From NCBI GenBank assembly GCA_024449915.1, contig JAMZAV010000797.1:124001-188000 (forward strand): a DNA stretch of 64,000 nucleotides, read 5' to 3'. The translations under genes were made by a program, and so were the position numbers. The notes beneath the pieces are model-generated. The model ran no database searches. It had not been told where the DNA came from and saw nothing but the letters and a program-made list of their open reading frames with translations. This document shows, one piece after another, positions 43,533-55,065 of the stretch; position 1 is the first letter of the stretch; the number at the start of each line of letters is the position of its first letter. The stretch is from Sweltsa coloradensis (Eukaryota; Arthropoda; Insecta; Plecoptera; Chloroperlidae).

Positions 43533-45423
43533 ACTGAAATAGATATTAACTTAGATTTTAAAAAATTGAGTGAATATTTTGATTTTAAGCGATTTTAACC
43601 ACATATTATTTACTGTTTTGGACATCAGTACTTTTAATTCATAATAATATTTAATATAAAATTGTAAAACAATGTATTTAGGAACGCAAATTTATTTTTA
43701 AAATGATGGTTTGAATTGAGTAAGTTACAAAGTTAATAGTTGAAGTCCCATTTGTGTTTCTATCACTCTAGGATTCATAGACTTATGTATCACTCCACTT
43801 GTAAATATTATTATACTCTTAGGTCAATTGCCCAAAAATGTTATTTGTATATGAATTATTGGTCGAATTAAGAAAAATTATAATCTCTTCATAGAATATA
43901 AGCACACAACACAAGACAAAAACTTTAACACTCTCCACGATATGAGTCTCATAATATGGTTGTGTGAATCTAATCTATAATACAGCCACTAAACGGAAGC
44001 GTAGCGGCGTGACACCCTCGACTGACAACATTGCGTTGCAGTCAAGTGGAAAGTGTTTTACGAAGAAAACAAACATTTAAAGAAATTAATATCGTGTGGT
44101 GAATTAGCCTAATGACATAGTTCAAGCGCTTCAATCACGATCAGTTAGATATTCGCTTTTAGCAAATACCAATTAATCAATGTCACTACTTAGTATTAAT
44201 AATGCATTGCACTTAAATATTATATAATGCCAGTGCTTCGTTATGATCGATTTAAATAGTTTGAAATAAAATACTTATAATTTAATAATATAATAATTTA
44301 TTTTCTTATCTTGTATCAAGTTTATTTTCTTAAAATGACTTATCACACCAGTAGAGTTTGCTTTGTTACATCGTGGTAAAGTAAATGGTGAATGTGTTGT
44401 CACGTTTTTGACCACTCCACTTATAACAACTCATTTTATCCTTTTTATTTGAAAGTAGATTTTTGCAGTCGAATACATTTCTTCTAAATTCATGTAAATG
44501 AAAAAGGAAGATGTTTTAATAAAAACTTACTTAGACGTGTTAGCTTTTTACTTATTTTACACACAGTAAGTTAGCCGAAAGCTAGGGCGGCCTTCAGGTC
44601 AGGAACAACTATGGGCGTTACACACAGTAATACACGTACTCAAAGCTTAAAGATGATGGCGTTTTATAATGAATCACGCAGATTGTTGGTTAATGGTTAC
44701 ACACAGTAGAAAATACACAGTTATAATAATTACACACAGTATGAAAGGTTGAATTAACACTCAGTTTTTAGACGATATATCACTCAGATATCTTTTAGCG
44801 TCCATCCTACGCAAGGTGGCGTCTCAAAGTCCACTACTACGTTACTCAAACGCACAATTCAAACAACACAAAAACAAACTAGTCAAATATGTTACAATTA
44901 AAAATTATGAAGTTCTTACAGACGGTTGTTCGAACTCGGGGCAACTTACTTACATTGATGAATGTACATTTAAAAACTTGCTTGATCGATTCATTTTATT
45001 CATTTTATTTCACATTCATTATAAGTCACTGTTCGACCCCAATTTTCACCCAAAAATATTAGAATTGTTAGGATGATGTTTAGAAAAGATGAGCGAAAGT
45101 CGTGGTCGAAAGTTGAAGGTCGATCGCAAGTTGCACGTTTCAAGATTTACGATAGTTTTCGCCTACACATTCTTCGAAACAGCAATTTACACGTTTAGTG
45201 TCATATTTACTGTACGTTACTGCCAACGTAAGCACTATTTGGAAAAAGTGCTCTGGTGGCGACAATAAAAAGTTCAAACTTGACATTTTGGTGCAAATCA
45301 CAACCCGATAGGATGAACGAAAGAACTTCAGCTTCCAATTGATCCAGAATAATGGCGTGAAACCCTAAATTAACAACGAAGCCTCGCAATCTACAGAAAA
45401 GGGTCTACCATAGAAATCAGCGA

Positions 45424-45828
45424 TTTAGCCGCGGTCGTTTAACCAGTTCCCACTCGAACACTGAAGTTAAGCGACATCGGGCGTGGTCAGGGGTCGAGTG
45501 GGTCGCCGCTCTGCCCTGAAAACACACGTTTATCGCTGGCTAGAGCAGACTAGGGTTCGTAAGCTTGTGTGACAGCTTCTTTCTCCTTGGCGCCGTCTGC
45601 TCGGCAGTCCGGGTTAGTGGAGGAACCTATATGACTGTCAAAAGTTACACCGTCCTTTCGGATGGGACGTAAAGCCGTTGGTCCCCTTGGTACTTTTCGG
45701 TAGGAGTAGGCTATGTGCCGGTACCGGGTTTTCCCTCCTCCCTTCTCTATTAAATTTGCACTAGTGGGCTACATTGCCTGTTGCAAATAGAGACATAAAT
45801 AAATAAAATAATAAATAAAAATAAACAA
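45424..45828 (+). mobile_element. 5S-rRNA-derived SINE, copy B
   Basis: Duplicate of the SINE at 40684-41088 carried along by the segmental duplication. Here the head keeps gttaagcgacatcgggcgtgg and gtcgagtgggtcgcc, a little closer to 5S than copy A. Confidence 0.75.
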
Positions 45829-46337
45829 ATTTTAGTATCGTACTGTGAAGTATAATAATTAGACCCTTAAAACGTATCAATCACAAGCAGTTTGACATTC
45901 GCTTTTAGAAAACACATCGGTTTCTTAATATAACGATAATGTATTTCACTTAAAATATTACGAAATGTCGGTGTTTCGTTATTATCGATTTGAATTGCTT
46001 AGTTACATAACCAATTTTCTTCTCTTGTATTAACTTTTTATTTGAAATTGCTAAATCACATCAGTGGAGCGTGCTCTTTTATGGTTTATTTAATTCTGAA
46101 TGTTTTTTCACAATTTTTTATTTGATTGGGTTGGGTCAATAGTTTGGGCAAGATGCGAGCACTGGTTGACGAAAATGGTTACCAATATTGAAGCCGACGG
46201 CTCTCCTGCCATTATCACCTTTTTAGCTATCATTAAATAATTTTTAAGTTAAAGGTGTTTACGCACTTAAACATATAATATACACCACGATATAGTTTCA
46301 ACACATAAGTTTTCGTTTAGTTTCAAGTAACATGTAA

Positions 46338-47163
46338 TTAAACGAGTGAGCGCAGCGAACGGAGTGATCTCCATTCAACTTATCGGCGCTTGTTGTTAGT
46401 CTGCGTGCGTGTGTATGTGTACGTTGAAAATCAGCCGAATCGCTGAACAGATTGCGCTAAAATTTTAAACAGACATCCGGTACGAGTTTACTGAGAACTG
46501 ATAACAAAATCAGCAAGATCCATTACGATTTAAACCTACAAGAAATAATAATTTTAAAAAAGGCTTCCAATGTTTAGAAATTATTTTAACGACAATGGTT
46601 TAGATTTTAAAAAGATATTTTTTGTTTGTTTTTAACCTGGCTGTGAAATGCCGTGCCCATGCAAGGTCTATCGAATGTTGAACGTCAATATTTTCCCGCT
46701 AAATTCCGCTCGGAGATTGAGTAAACTTTGCAACATTTACACGTATTTTGTACTGGCTATGTTTTCCATAGTATTGTCACAGATGATGGATTACACTGCG
46801 TTATATGCATTTCAAAACATGTTTTATATTTTTTTAAATACAATCTAGGAATTACAAAATCTTTCCCGACCAGGGTTTGAACCCACGTCTCCCACATTTC
46901 AGCTATAAGGGCGCTTTAGCCAACTAGACTTAGGAAGCGCTAAAGTCGTTGTTAGACGAGTGAGCGAGTCATGTGGTGACGTACCCGAGAACAATTAAAT
47001 TCGTATAAAAAATAGTTTATTTTAATTAAGTTGGTATACGGGCGCGTCAACTGTAAGGCCATAATGCGCCTCTCTAGCCTATGATAGGCTAGGAAGGCCT
47101 AAGGTAGGGGGAAGAAAAGTAATGTAACCGGGTACTCAACACATGGCTCACTCACTCGTTTAA
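46338..47163. mobile_element. TTAA-flanked MITE, copy B
   Basis: Same ends as at 41598-42422; one extra base inside an A run. Confidence 0.75.
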
Positions 47164-47238
47164 CAATGTCTTTGTAAGTGTAAGATGTAACGACGTGTAA
47201 CACACAACAACATAGCGTAATGTTTAAAGAATACTCAC

Positions 47239-48276
47239 CTCTTTTGTTATTGCAGAACATAAATAGACTATACAAAATAACTTAGACCACATCCACGATG
47301 ACCAATAAATATCAAATATGATCAAAACGGGTGATTGTTCATCATCTGCTGATCGACTAATAATATCTTTTGTCGTAAGAAAACAGCTAGTTAATATTTC
47401 AATAAAACTAGAGGCAATGACAAGCAATAAGGGAATTGAATATATCTCATTGACTGTCGACGTTATTTCGCATAAAATTAAGTGAGTTGATGACAATGTT
47501 TTTAGTTCTTCAAAGTTGGCATCACCTGATAAGCTAATACATTCATTAAGGAAAGAAAGACGTTGTCTTAATGCCAGTAACCATGCTGTTAGTTGGCTCT
47601 CAAACGTAACTGCAAGCAATCTTGATATTGTGTTTCCAAGTAGGAAAGCAAGCGGAAAATAAAAATCCAAGTTTAATATGAAAAAAGCGTTAAACATAAA
47701 AAATGTAACAAAACCAATCAATTCAAAGAGAAGTTGACCTAGAAGTATGTTTCTATTTTTCAAATGTGGCAAATTGACATGACATGATGACAATACCAAG
47801 TCAACATGATGTAGTTTATTAATACATGAAATTAATTTACTATGATTGACATTTATTGTCATAAGAGTTATAATCGAAAGCAGCAAGGATCCATTTAGTA
47901 GGAAATAATCGTTTATTAAAGTTATGACAGTCAAGTTTGGATAGACTATTCCTTGTTTATTAATATTAACAGCTATGGTCAATATAATGACACAAGATGT
48001 GAAGACTGCATTGTAGATAATGCTGAATTTAGAATATTGAACAACTTGTTTTGTGTTATCTATTTTCAGTGAAAAACAAGCAAGGCCCAGCACTTTCGAC
48101 ACGTATAGGAGTGGGCGGATACTGTGAGTGAGATCTAGGTGTTTGATATGTGAACTTTGGGAATTGATGAGCTCGTCTTGACCACCATCAGCTGACAAAT
48201 GCAATTGTAAATCGTTATTCAGTTTGAGATTATGTGTTTCTGAAGTTTTAGTTATTGAATAACACCTCGCGGCCAT
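47239..48276 (-). CDS. Gustatory receptor alternative first exon 4 (intact)
   Basis: 346 codons, MAARCYSITKTSETHN to a GAG|GTGAGT donor in phase 0. It has the family motif IRPLLYVSKVLGLACFSL near residue 60, a full third membrane segment (LLLSIITLMTINVN), QLTAWLLALRQRLSFLNECI, and DIYWSSWMWSKLFCIVYLCS at the last segment before the donor. It lacks only TM7, which lies in the constant exons. The exon is 12 residues shorter than first exon 1, with a gap in the variable N-terminal tail. No exon like the 23-codon constant exon 2 follows within its own spacer, so it needs the shared exons more than 13 kb downstream. Upstream block at about 48720-49010. Confidence 0.85.
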
Positions 48277-50352
48277 ACTGAAATAGATATATAAACTTAG
48301 ATTTTAAAATGAGTGAGTATGTTGATTTTAAGCGATTTTAAACCACATATTATTTCCTGTTTGGGACATCAGTACTTTTGTAATTTATAATGAGATGTAA
48401 TAAAAAATGGTTTAACAATGTATTTATAAACGCACATTTGTTTTAAAAATGACGGTTTGAGTTGAATTGGCTACAAAGTTAATAGTTAAAGTCCCATTTG
48501 TGTTTCTATTACTCTAGGATTTATAGACTTATGTATCACTCCACTTGAAAATATTATAATACTCTTAGGTCAATTGCCCAAAAATATTATTTGTAAATGA
48601 ATTATTGGTCGAATCAAGATAAATAATAATCTCTTCATAGAATGTAAGTACACAACACATGAATAAAAACTTAAAGCACTCCACGATATGAGATACAACT
48701 GGTTGTGTGAATCTATAGTACAACCACTAAACGGAAGCGTAGCGGCGTGAAACCCTCCACTGACAACAGTGCGTGTCAGTCAAGTTGAAAGTGTTTTTAC
48801 GAAGAAAACAAACATCTACACAACTATTACCTTCGTGTGGTGAATTAGACTAATGACATAGTTCAAGCGCTTCAATCATGATTGGTTAGATATTCGCTTT
48901 TAGCAAATATTAATTTATCAATGTCACTTTATTAATTTATTATTTATTATTTATTATATAATTTATTATTAATAATGCATTGCACTTAAATATTATATAA
49001 TGCCAGTGCTTCGTTATGATCGATAAAAATAGTTTCTTTTCGATATATAATCCATTTTATAATCTTGTATTATGTTTATTTTCTTTAAATGACTTATCAC
49101 ACTAGTAGAGTTTGCTTTTGTTTTTCGTGGTAAACTATTGATGATCGAATGTAGAGTCACGTTTTTGACAACTCGACTTTTAACAAATCACTTTTATCCT
49201 TTTATTTGAAAGTAGAGTTTTGCAGTCGAATACATTTCTTCTGTATTCATGTAAATGAAGAGGAAGATGCTTTAACAACTTTTTTGCATTGATGAATGTA
49301 AGTTACATTTAAAACTTCGCATGAACGATTCATTTAATTCATTTTATTTTACATTCATTCTGCGTCACTTTTCGACCCCCAAACTTCACCCCAAAAAATA
49401 GAATAGTTAAGATGATGTTTAGAAAAGATGAGCGCAAGTCGCTGTCGAAAGTCGTAAGTCTCAAGTTGCAAGTTTCTAGGTTTAAATTAGTTTTCGCCTA
49501 AACATTCTTCGAAAGTTAATGCAAATAACCCGTTTTGTGTTATATATTTACTGTACGTTACTGCCAAAGAAAGCACTATTTGGAAAAAAGTGCTCTAGTG
49601 CGACAATCAAACTTTCAAACTTGACGTTTTGGTGCAAACCATAACCCGGTCGGATGAACGATAGAGCTTCAGCTTCCAAGTGATCCAGACTATACCTGGC
49701 GTGACACAACTACAAAGTCTCTCAATCGAGAGGAAAGGGTCTACCATGTGAATTAAGCATTCAAACAAATTTTAGTATCGTACGGTGAAGTATAATTAGA
49801 CCCTAAAAACGTATCAATCACAAGAAGTTTGACATTCGCTTTTAGAAAACACATCAGTTTCTTAATGTAACGAGTATTAATAATGTATTTCACTTAAAAT
49901 ATTACGAAATGTCGGTGTTTCGTTATTATCGATTTGAATTGTTTAGTTTAATAACCAATTTTCTTCTGTTGTATTTACTTTTTATTTGAAATGGCTAAAT
50001 CACATAAGTGGAGCGTGCTCTTTTATTTACTGGTTTATTTAATTCTGAATGTATTATCACAATTTTTTTATTTGATTGGGTTGGGTCAATAGTTAGGGCA
50101 AGATGCAAGCACTGGTTGACGAACATGGTTACCAATTTTGAAGCCGACGGCTCGCCTGCATTACCACCATTTTATCCATCATTAAATGATTTTTAAGTTA
50201 AAGGTTTTTACGCGCTTTATCATATAATACACGCCACAATATAGTTTTAACACGTAAGTTTTCGTTTAGTTTCAAATAACATAAAATAATAGTGTAAGAT
50301 GAAACGGCGTGTAACACACAACAACAAAGAGTAATGTTTAAAGAATACTCAC
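48277..50352. other. Intercassette spacer 4-5
   Basis: A shorter, older version of the spacer, without SINE and MITE: upstream block of exon 4 (gtgaaaccct at 48747), AT microsatellite at about 48930-48975, second block at about 49680-49900, and downstream block of exon 5 (about 50095-50200). The ORF at 50008-50196 is this block. Confidence 0.6.
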
Positions 50353-51436
50353 CTCTTTTGTTATTGCAGAACATAAATGAACTATACAAAATAACTTAGA
50401 CCACATCCACGATGCCCAATAAATATCAGACATGATCAAAACGGGTGATTGTCCATCACCTGCTAATCGGCTAATAATATATCTTTTGTGGTAAGAAAAC
50501 AGCAAGCTAATATTTCAATAAAATTAGAGGCAATGAAAAACAATAATGGAATTGAAAATATCTCATTGATTGTCGACGATATTTCACGTATAATAAAGTG
50601 AGAAGATGACAATGTTTTTAGTTCTTCTAAGTCGGCATCATCTGATCTGCTAAGACATTCTTTAAGGAAAGCAAGGCGTTGTCCTAATGCCAGTAACCAC
50701 GCTGTGAGTTGGCTCTCAAACGTAATGGCAATCAATCTTGGCATTGAGTATCGAAGTATGAAAGCAGGTGGAAAATAAAAATCTAAATATACTATGAAAA
50801 AAACATTAAACATAAAAAATGTAACAAGGTCAATCAATTCAAAGAGGAGTTGACCAAGATGGATGTTTCTATTGTTCAAGTGTGGCAAATTGACATTACA
50901 TGATGACAATACCAAGTCAACATATTGAAGTTTTTTAATACACAAAGTGACAAAATTAATTTAATGTGATTAACGTTCATTGTCATAAGTGTTATAATAG
51001 AAAGCAGCAAGGATCCATTTAGTTGAAAATAATCGTTCATGAAAGTTATGAAAGTCAAGTTTGGATACACTATTCGTTGTGCATCAATATTAGCAACCAA
51101 GGTCAATATAATGACTCAAGATGTGAAAACTGCATTGTTAATAAAATTGAATTTAGAATATTGAACAACTTGTTTTGTGTTTTCTATTTTCAGTGAAAAA
51201 CAAGCAAGGTCCAACACTTTCGACACGTATATGAGTGGGCGGATAGTGTGAGTGAGATCTAGGTGTTTGATACGTGAATGGTGAGTTCCCACGAACTCTG
51301 TGTCTATGTTCACAGTTTGGGAATTGATGAGCTCATCTCGACCTCCCTCTCCTGACTCATGCAATTTTAAATCGTTTTTGTGTTTAAGGTTATGTTTTTC
51401 TGAAGTTTGAGTTATTGAATTACACCTCGAGGCCAT
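50353..51436 (-). pseudogene. Gustatory receptor first exon 5, broken
   Basis: Starts MASRCNSITQTSEKHN at 51436 and ends in the same GAG|GTGAGT donor. Breaks: TGT to TGA in the TM2 region (about 51115), at exactly the codon that is also TGA in first exon 2; a seven-base insertion near 50950; and two extra bases near 50478 after the conserved TTKDI. Segments between the breaks (51436-51116, 51106-50950, 50945-50480) read as receptor. Overall it is closer to first exon 1 (QLNGSLLLS, EISSTINEIFSI) than to 3 and 4. Upstream block at about 51820-52060. Confidence 0.85.
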
Positions 51437-53327
51437 ACTGAAGTAGACATTAATTTTGGTTCTATACGATTATATCCACGTATTCGTTCCTGTTTTGGAC
51501 ATCAGTAACGACACTTAATAATTAATTAATTTAACTTTTTAATTTAAATTAATATAACATTGTATTTTAACGGCTCACTTTTTAAAATTTTACTTGGTTT
51601 GAATTGAATTAATAACAAAGTACAAAGTACAAGTCCCGTTTGTGTTTCTATTACTCTAGGAATCACAGACTAATGTTGCAATTGCCCAAAAATAGTATTT
51701 AAAAAATAATTATTGGTCCAATTGTAAGAGAAAGTAAAACATTAATATAGTATAATATAACTACGCAATTCAAGACTAAAAAAACTGTAATGCCCTCCTC
51801 GAACTGTTATGAAGCTAATATAATCACTAAACGAGAGCATAGAGGAGTGACACCCTCAAATAATAACCACGCATAGCAATCAAGTGAAAAGGGTCTACCA
51901 CAGACATTCAAACAAATATTAATATCGTGTGGTGTTGTGACAAGATAATGTATAAGCGCTTCAATAAGAAATAGGTAGACATTCGCTTTTAGCAAAAACC
52001 AATTTGTAATGTTACTAGAGTTTTAATAATGATTTGCGCTTCAAATATTATATAATTCCAGTGCTTCGTTATGATCGATTTACTTCAGGGAACACCCAAT
52101 TAAAATAATTTGTGCTTGAAATTTGAGATGCTCTAATATTATACCTTTTAATTTTGGTTAAATTATAATCTGTTCATACTTATTACTTGTGACTTACATA
52201 AAGTAGAATACGCAATGCAAAACACAATCCAGCAACCAATTTAAATTATAAAAAAACAACATCAAATGCACCAGAACTTGTTAACTAAAGATAGATAAAA
52301 GAAACTTCTTTCACTGTACAATTAATACACGTTTTAAAACAATTGCACGCTCTCACCTGCTGCGTGAGTGATGTTTTTTCAACTGTAAGTAAGTTTCTTT
52401 AACTAGTTTAATGTACCTAGATAGCTGTAGTCCTAATATCTATACAATCAATACACCAAACCTCATTCTATGTACTCTCAGTAGGCCTACCCACAATGTA
52501 CTCTATCAATGTTTATCCATGGAGTTTCCATGGGCAGTACTCTTTAAACTCCATGGCATATCTGACAACAAACACTTCGTTATGACTCGTAAATCCAAGC
52601 ACAAACGACGACGTATACTAATACGAGAGTTTCAGATGATACTGACTGTCATGGTCAATTGGTGGGCAAAAATTACCGTGGAGTCTTCTTAGCACAATTT
52701 TAAAAGTGTGACTTTTATTGAAGATTCCTCAAAGCTGCATACCAATCGAATATGAATTCTGTGATCAACGTTATTACTTAAATGCACCACTATAGGTTAC
52801 TAGCAACGCCGTCAAGCATGGGTATTCTCCACCTTGAGTCCTGGCCCGTACTGAAGGACAAACAACCCTCATGTCGGAAATACACGCCTGCTGCTCGGCG
52901 CAAAACTTATCACGCTCCAACTTTTATTCTATTCATTATTGGGACAAAACTTAAGAGGAATAATATTAAGCAAACCTATCATTCCTTCTACTAGCGATTA
53001 TTTCGAGTTTTAAGACGCAGCCGTTAACTTGTTATATCGATGTATTGAAGTAAAATGTAAGACGTTTACACTCCTTTCCACGAATAATAGCTCTCCTGCC
53101 AGCACGACATCTTCGATGATGTCACCATGTACGGTTCCCCTCCAAGATCCCGATCAGCCCGCCAAAGAGGCAAAAACGCCACTTCACATGACTTCCACGT
53201 CACTCTCTAGAGTGAGGACCACGGACCACCTCCCCTCAGCACAGGTGAACGTCCTCCCCTCGTCCCTGACAGCATAGTCGTCACCAAGCTCGGTGCATTG
53301 GCTCAATAACTTGCTACAATAAATAGG
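51437..53327. other. Upstream flank of the gustatory receptor locus
   Basis: Upstream block of first exon 5 (agtgacaccct at 51847), then AT-rich DNA. A GC-richer stretch at about 53053-53280 stands out but has no recognisable protein match. The ORF at 52411-52692 is unsupported. Confidence 0.4.
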
Positions 53328-53775
53328 AAGCTTCGCAAACGCTTTTTCAAGCGCGTTGTTGGATGAGCGTAATTGTTTAAAAACGAAAAAAAGCGTAAAA
53401 TTGCGATTTTCATAAGAAATAATTTTCGATTGCGCTCAAATTTCACACGAATATATAAATTCATAAAATTAAGGTTCCGTGCAAAAATCATTACAATTGT
53501 GTAAAGCATGTAGGTGTTAAAAGTAGAAGAATTATTTTAAAAATCGAAAAAAATCGTAAAATTGCGATTTTCATAAGAATTAATTTTTCGATTGCGCTCA
53601 AAAACGTGGCAGTTCTAAGTTCAGAGATTTCGAAGGCCTCCAGAAAATTTCATCGCAATTGGAGTATCAATTTATACGGAATCGAGCTAACAAACAGACA
53701 AAAATACAAAAAAAAACATTCCGGATTTTTTTCTCCGGTGTAGTGAAATGGAATCTTCGCTACGCTCATCCATAA
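53328..53775 (+). repeat. Family B repeat copy
   Basis: From gcgcgttgttggatgagcgtaattg through two 'atcgtaaaattgcgattttcataag' cores to cattccggatttttttctcc and cgctacgctcatcc. Confidence 0.8.
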
Positions 53776-53957
53776 ATGATGAAACTGCTAGCATAAGCAT
53801 ATTCCAATGTATGTCTGCCTTCCGTATTGCAACATCTGACCGGCTTAGAAGAAAGAAGAAAATGACCAACAGTCATATTCTTGACAATATCACGGTTTTA
53901 GTAAATCACTTCTCAACTCAACTCAAATTAATATAGTATTTTTTGTATCCTGTGACC

Positions 53958-54031
53958 CTGGTAGCTAAATTAACTTGAGCGTTGATTCGCAGAGCCGGAG
54001 TGTCTGGGTTCGAGACCCAGTCGGGGAAAAT
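53958..54031 (+). repeat. tRNA-like sequence (SINE head or pseudogene)
   Basis: ctggtagctaaattaact (box A-like), gagccggagtgtctgggttcgagacccag (strong T arm: ctggg/cccag around ttcgaga). D and anticodon arms are poor and the acceptor stem does not pair. Confidence 0.45.
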
Positions 54032-54348
54032 ATTCACTACATAAGGGCAATGGTCAACTAATTTCCCACCAGAGCGCAGAACGATCGGGGTTTGTTCACA
54101 GTTATCTGGACGATAAGGAGGTCCAGCTCAAATGGAACAGCACGTCCACGATCGTGTTTGTTTGTTTGAGCCTATTCGCCATTTTGATTGTTATAACCAC
54201 TACTAGCAGGCCTAAACTTTACTAAATGCACTGTGGTTGGTCCTAGGTTACCTTGGTTACCAAAGTAAACAATCAAAATGTCTGCCAATATGAAGTGCTA
54301 AATTGTACACCGCCGAACACACACCTGCGCCTCCAGCAAATACCGTAA

Positions 54349-54965
54349 TACTAGGAAAACGCTTAAGTCCCGCCGCGTTGTTGGATGAGCGTAATTGGTG
54401 AATTGAGCTGCCATATGTTTTGCGGATTTTCTGTTGTTCTGTGAAAAAATCAGAACTGTTGAATTTTTTTTAAAATTAAATCAAATTAAATAAAAAATTA
54501 GCTTATTTTTTTTTAATAAATCGTAATTTTAAGAAAGAAAAAATCGTAATATTAAAATTTTCATAAGAAATAATTATTCGATTACGCACAAATTTTACAC
54601 GAATATATTAATTCTTAAAATTAAGGTTCTGTGAAAAAATCATTATAATCGGATAAAGCATGTAGGTGTTATAAGTCGAAGAAATTTTTTAAAAATCGAA
54701 AAAAATCGTAAAATTGCGATTTTCATGAGAAATAATTTTTCGATTGCGCTCAAAAACGTGGCAGTTCTTAGTTCAGAGATTTCGAAGGCCTCCATAAAAT
54801 TTCATCGCAATCGGAGTATCGGTTTAGCCGGAATCGTGTTAACAGACAGACAAAAATACAAAAAAAAAAAAAACAAAAACAAAAACATTCCGGATTTTTT
54901 TCTCCAGTGTAGTGAAATGGAATCTTCGCTTCGCTCGCTACGCTCGCTACGCTCATCCAATTACA
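54349..54965 (+). repeat. Family B repeat copy, both ends visible
   Basis: Starts actaggaaaacgcttaagtc, ccgccgcgttgttggatgag, cgtaattg. It has core motifs twice and ends with cattccggatttttttctcc, cttcgctcgctacgctcatc, caatt. The two ends contain inverted ttggatgagcgta. Confidence 0.85.
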
Positions 54966-55065
54966 CTACGCTTAATACAGGAAAGATGGCTGTGTTTCCA
55001 TTGTTGTAGCAGGAGAAAATTTAGATCAGCGCCCCTGGCGGCATTGGCGTTACATTGGGTGCGAA

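Larger units (their letters stand above)
43533..47238. other. Intercassette spacer 3-4 (copy B of the 4.74-kb duplication)
   Basis: Matches 38803-42497 almost base for base, including the spacing of all motifs, the 5S-SINE and the MITE. Upstream block of exon 3 at about 43980-44240. Confidence 0.75.
38870..48276. repeat. Recent tandem duplication, 4.74-kb period
   Basis: 38,870-43,532 and about 43,600-48,276 align with an offset of 4737-4744 bp. Differences are scattered single bases and small indels. The unit is spacer plus first exon. The sequence above 48,280 and the coding part of first exon 2 are clearly more diverged. Confidence 0.85.

Noticed and set aside
38803..50352. Five independent complete gustatory receptor genes
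   Set aside because: No copies of the small C-terminal exons could be found in any spacer, so separate full genes are not supported.
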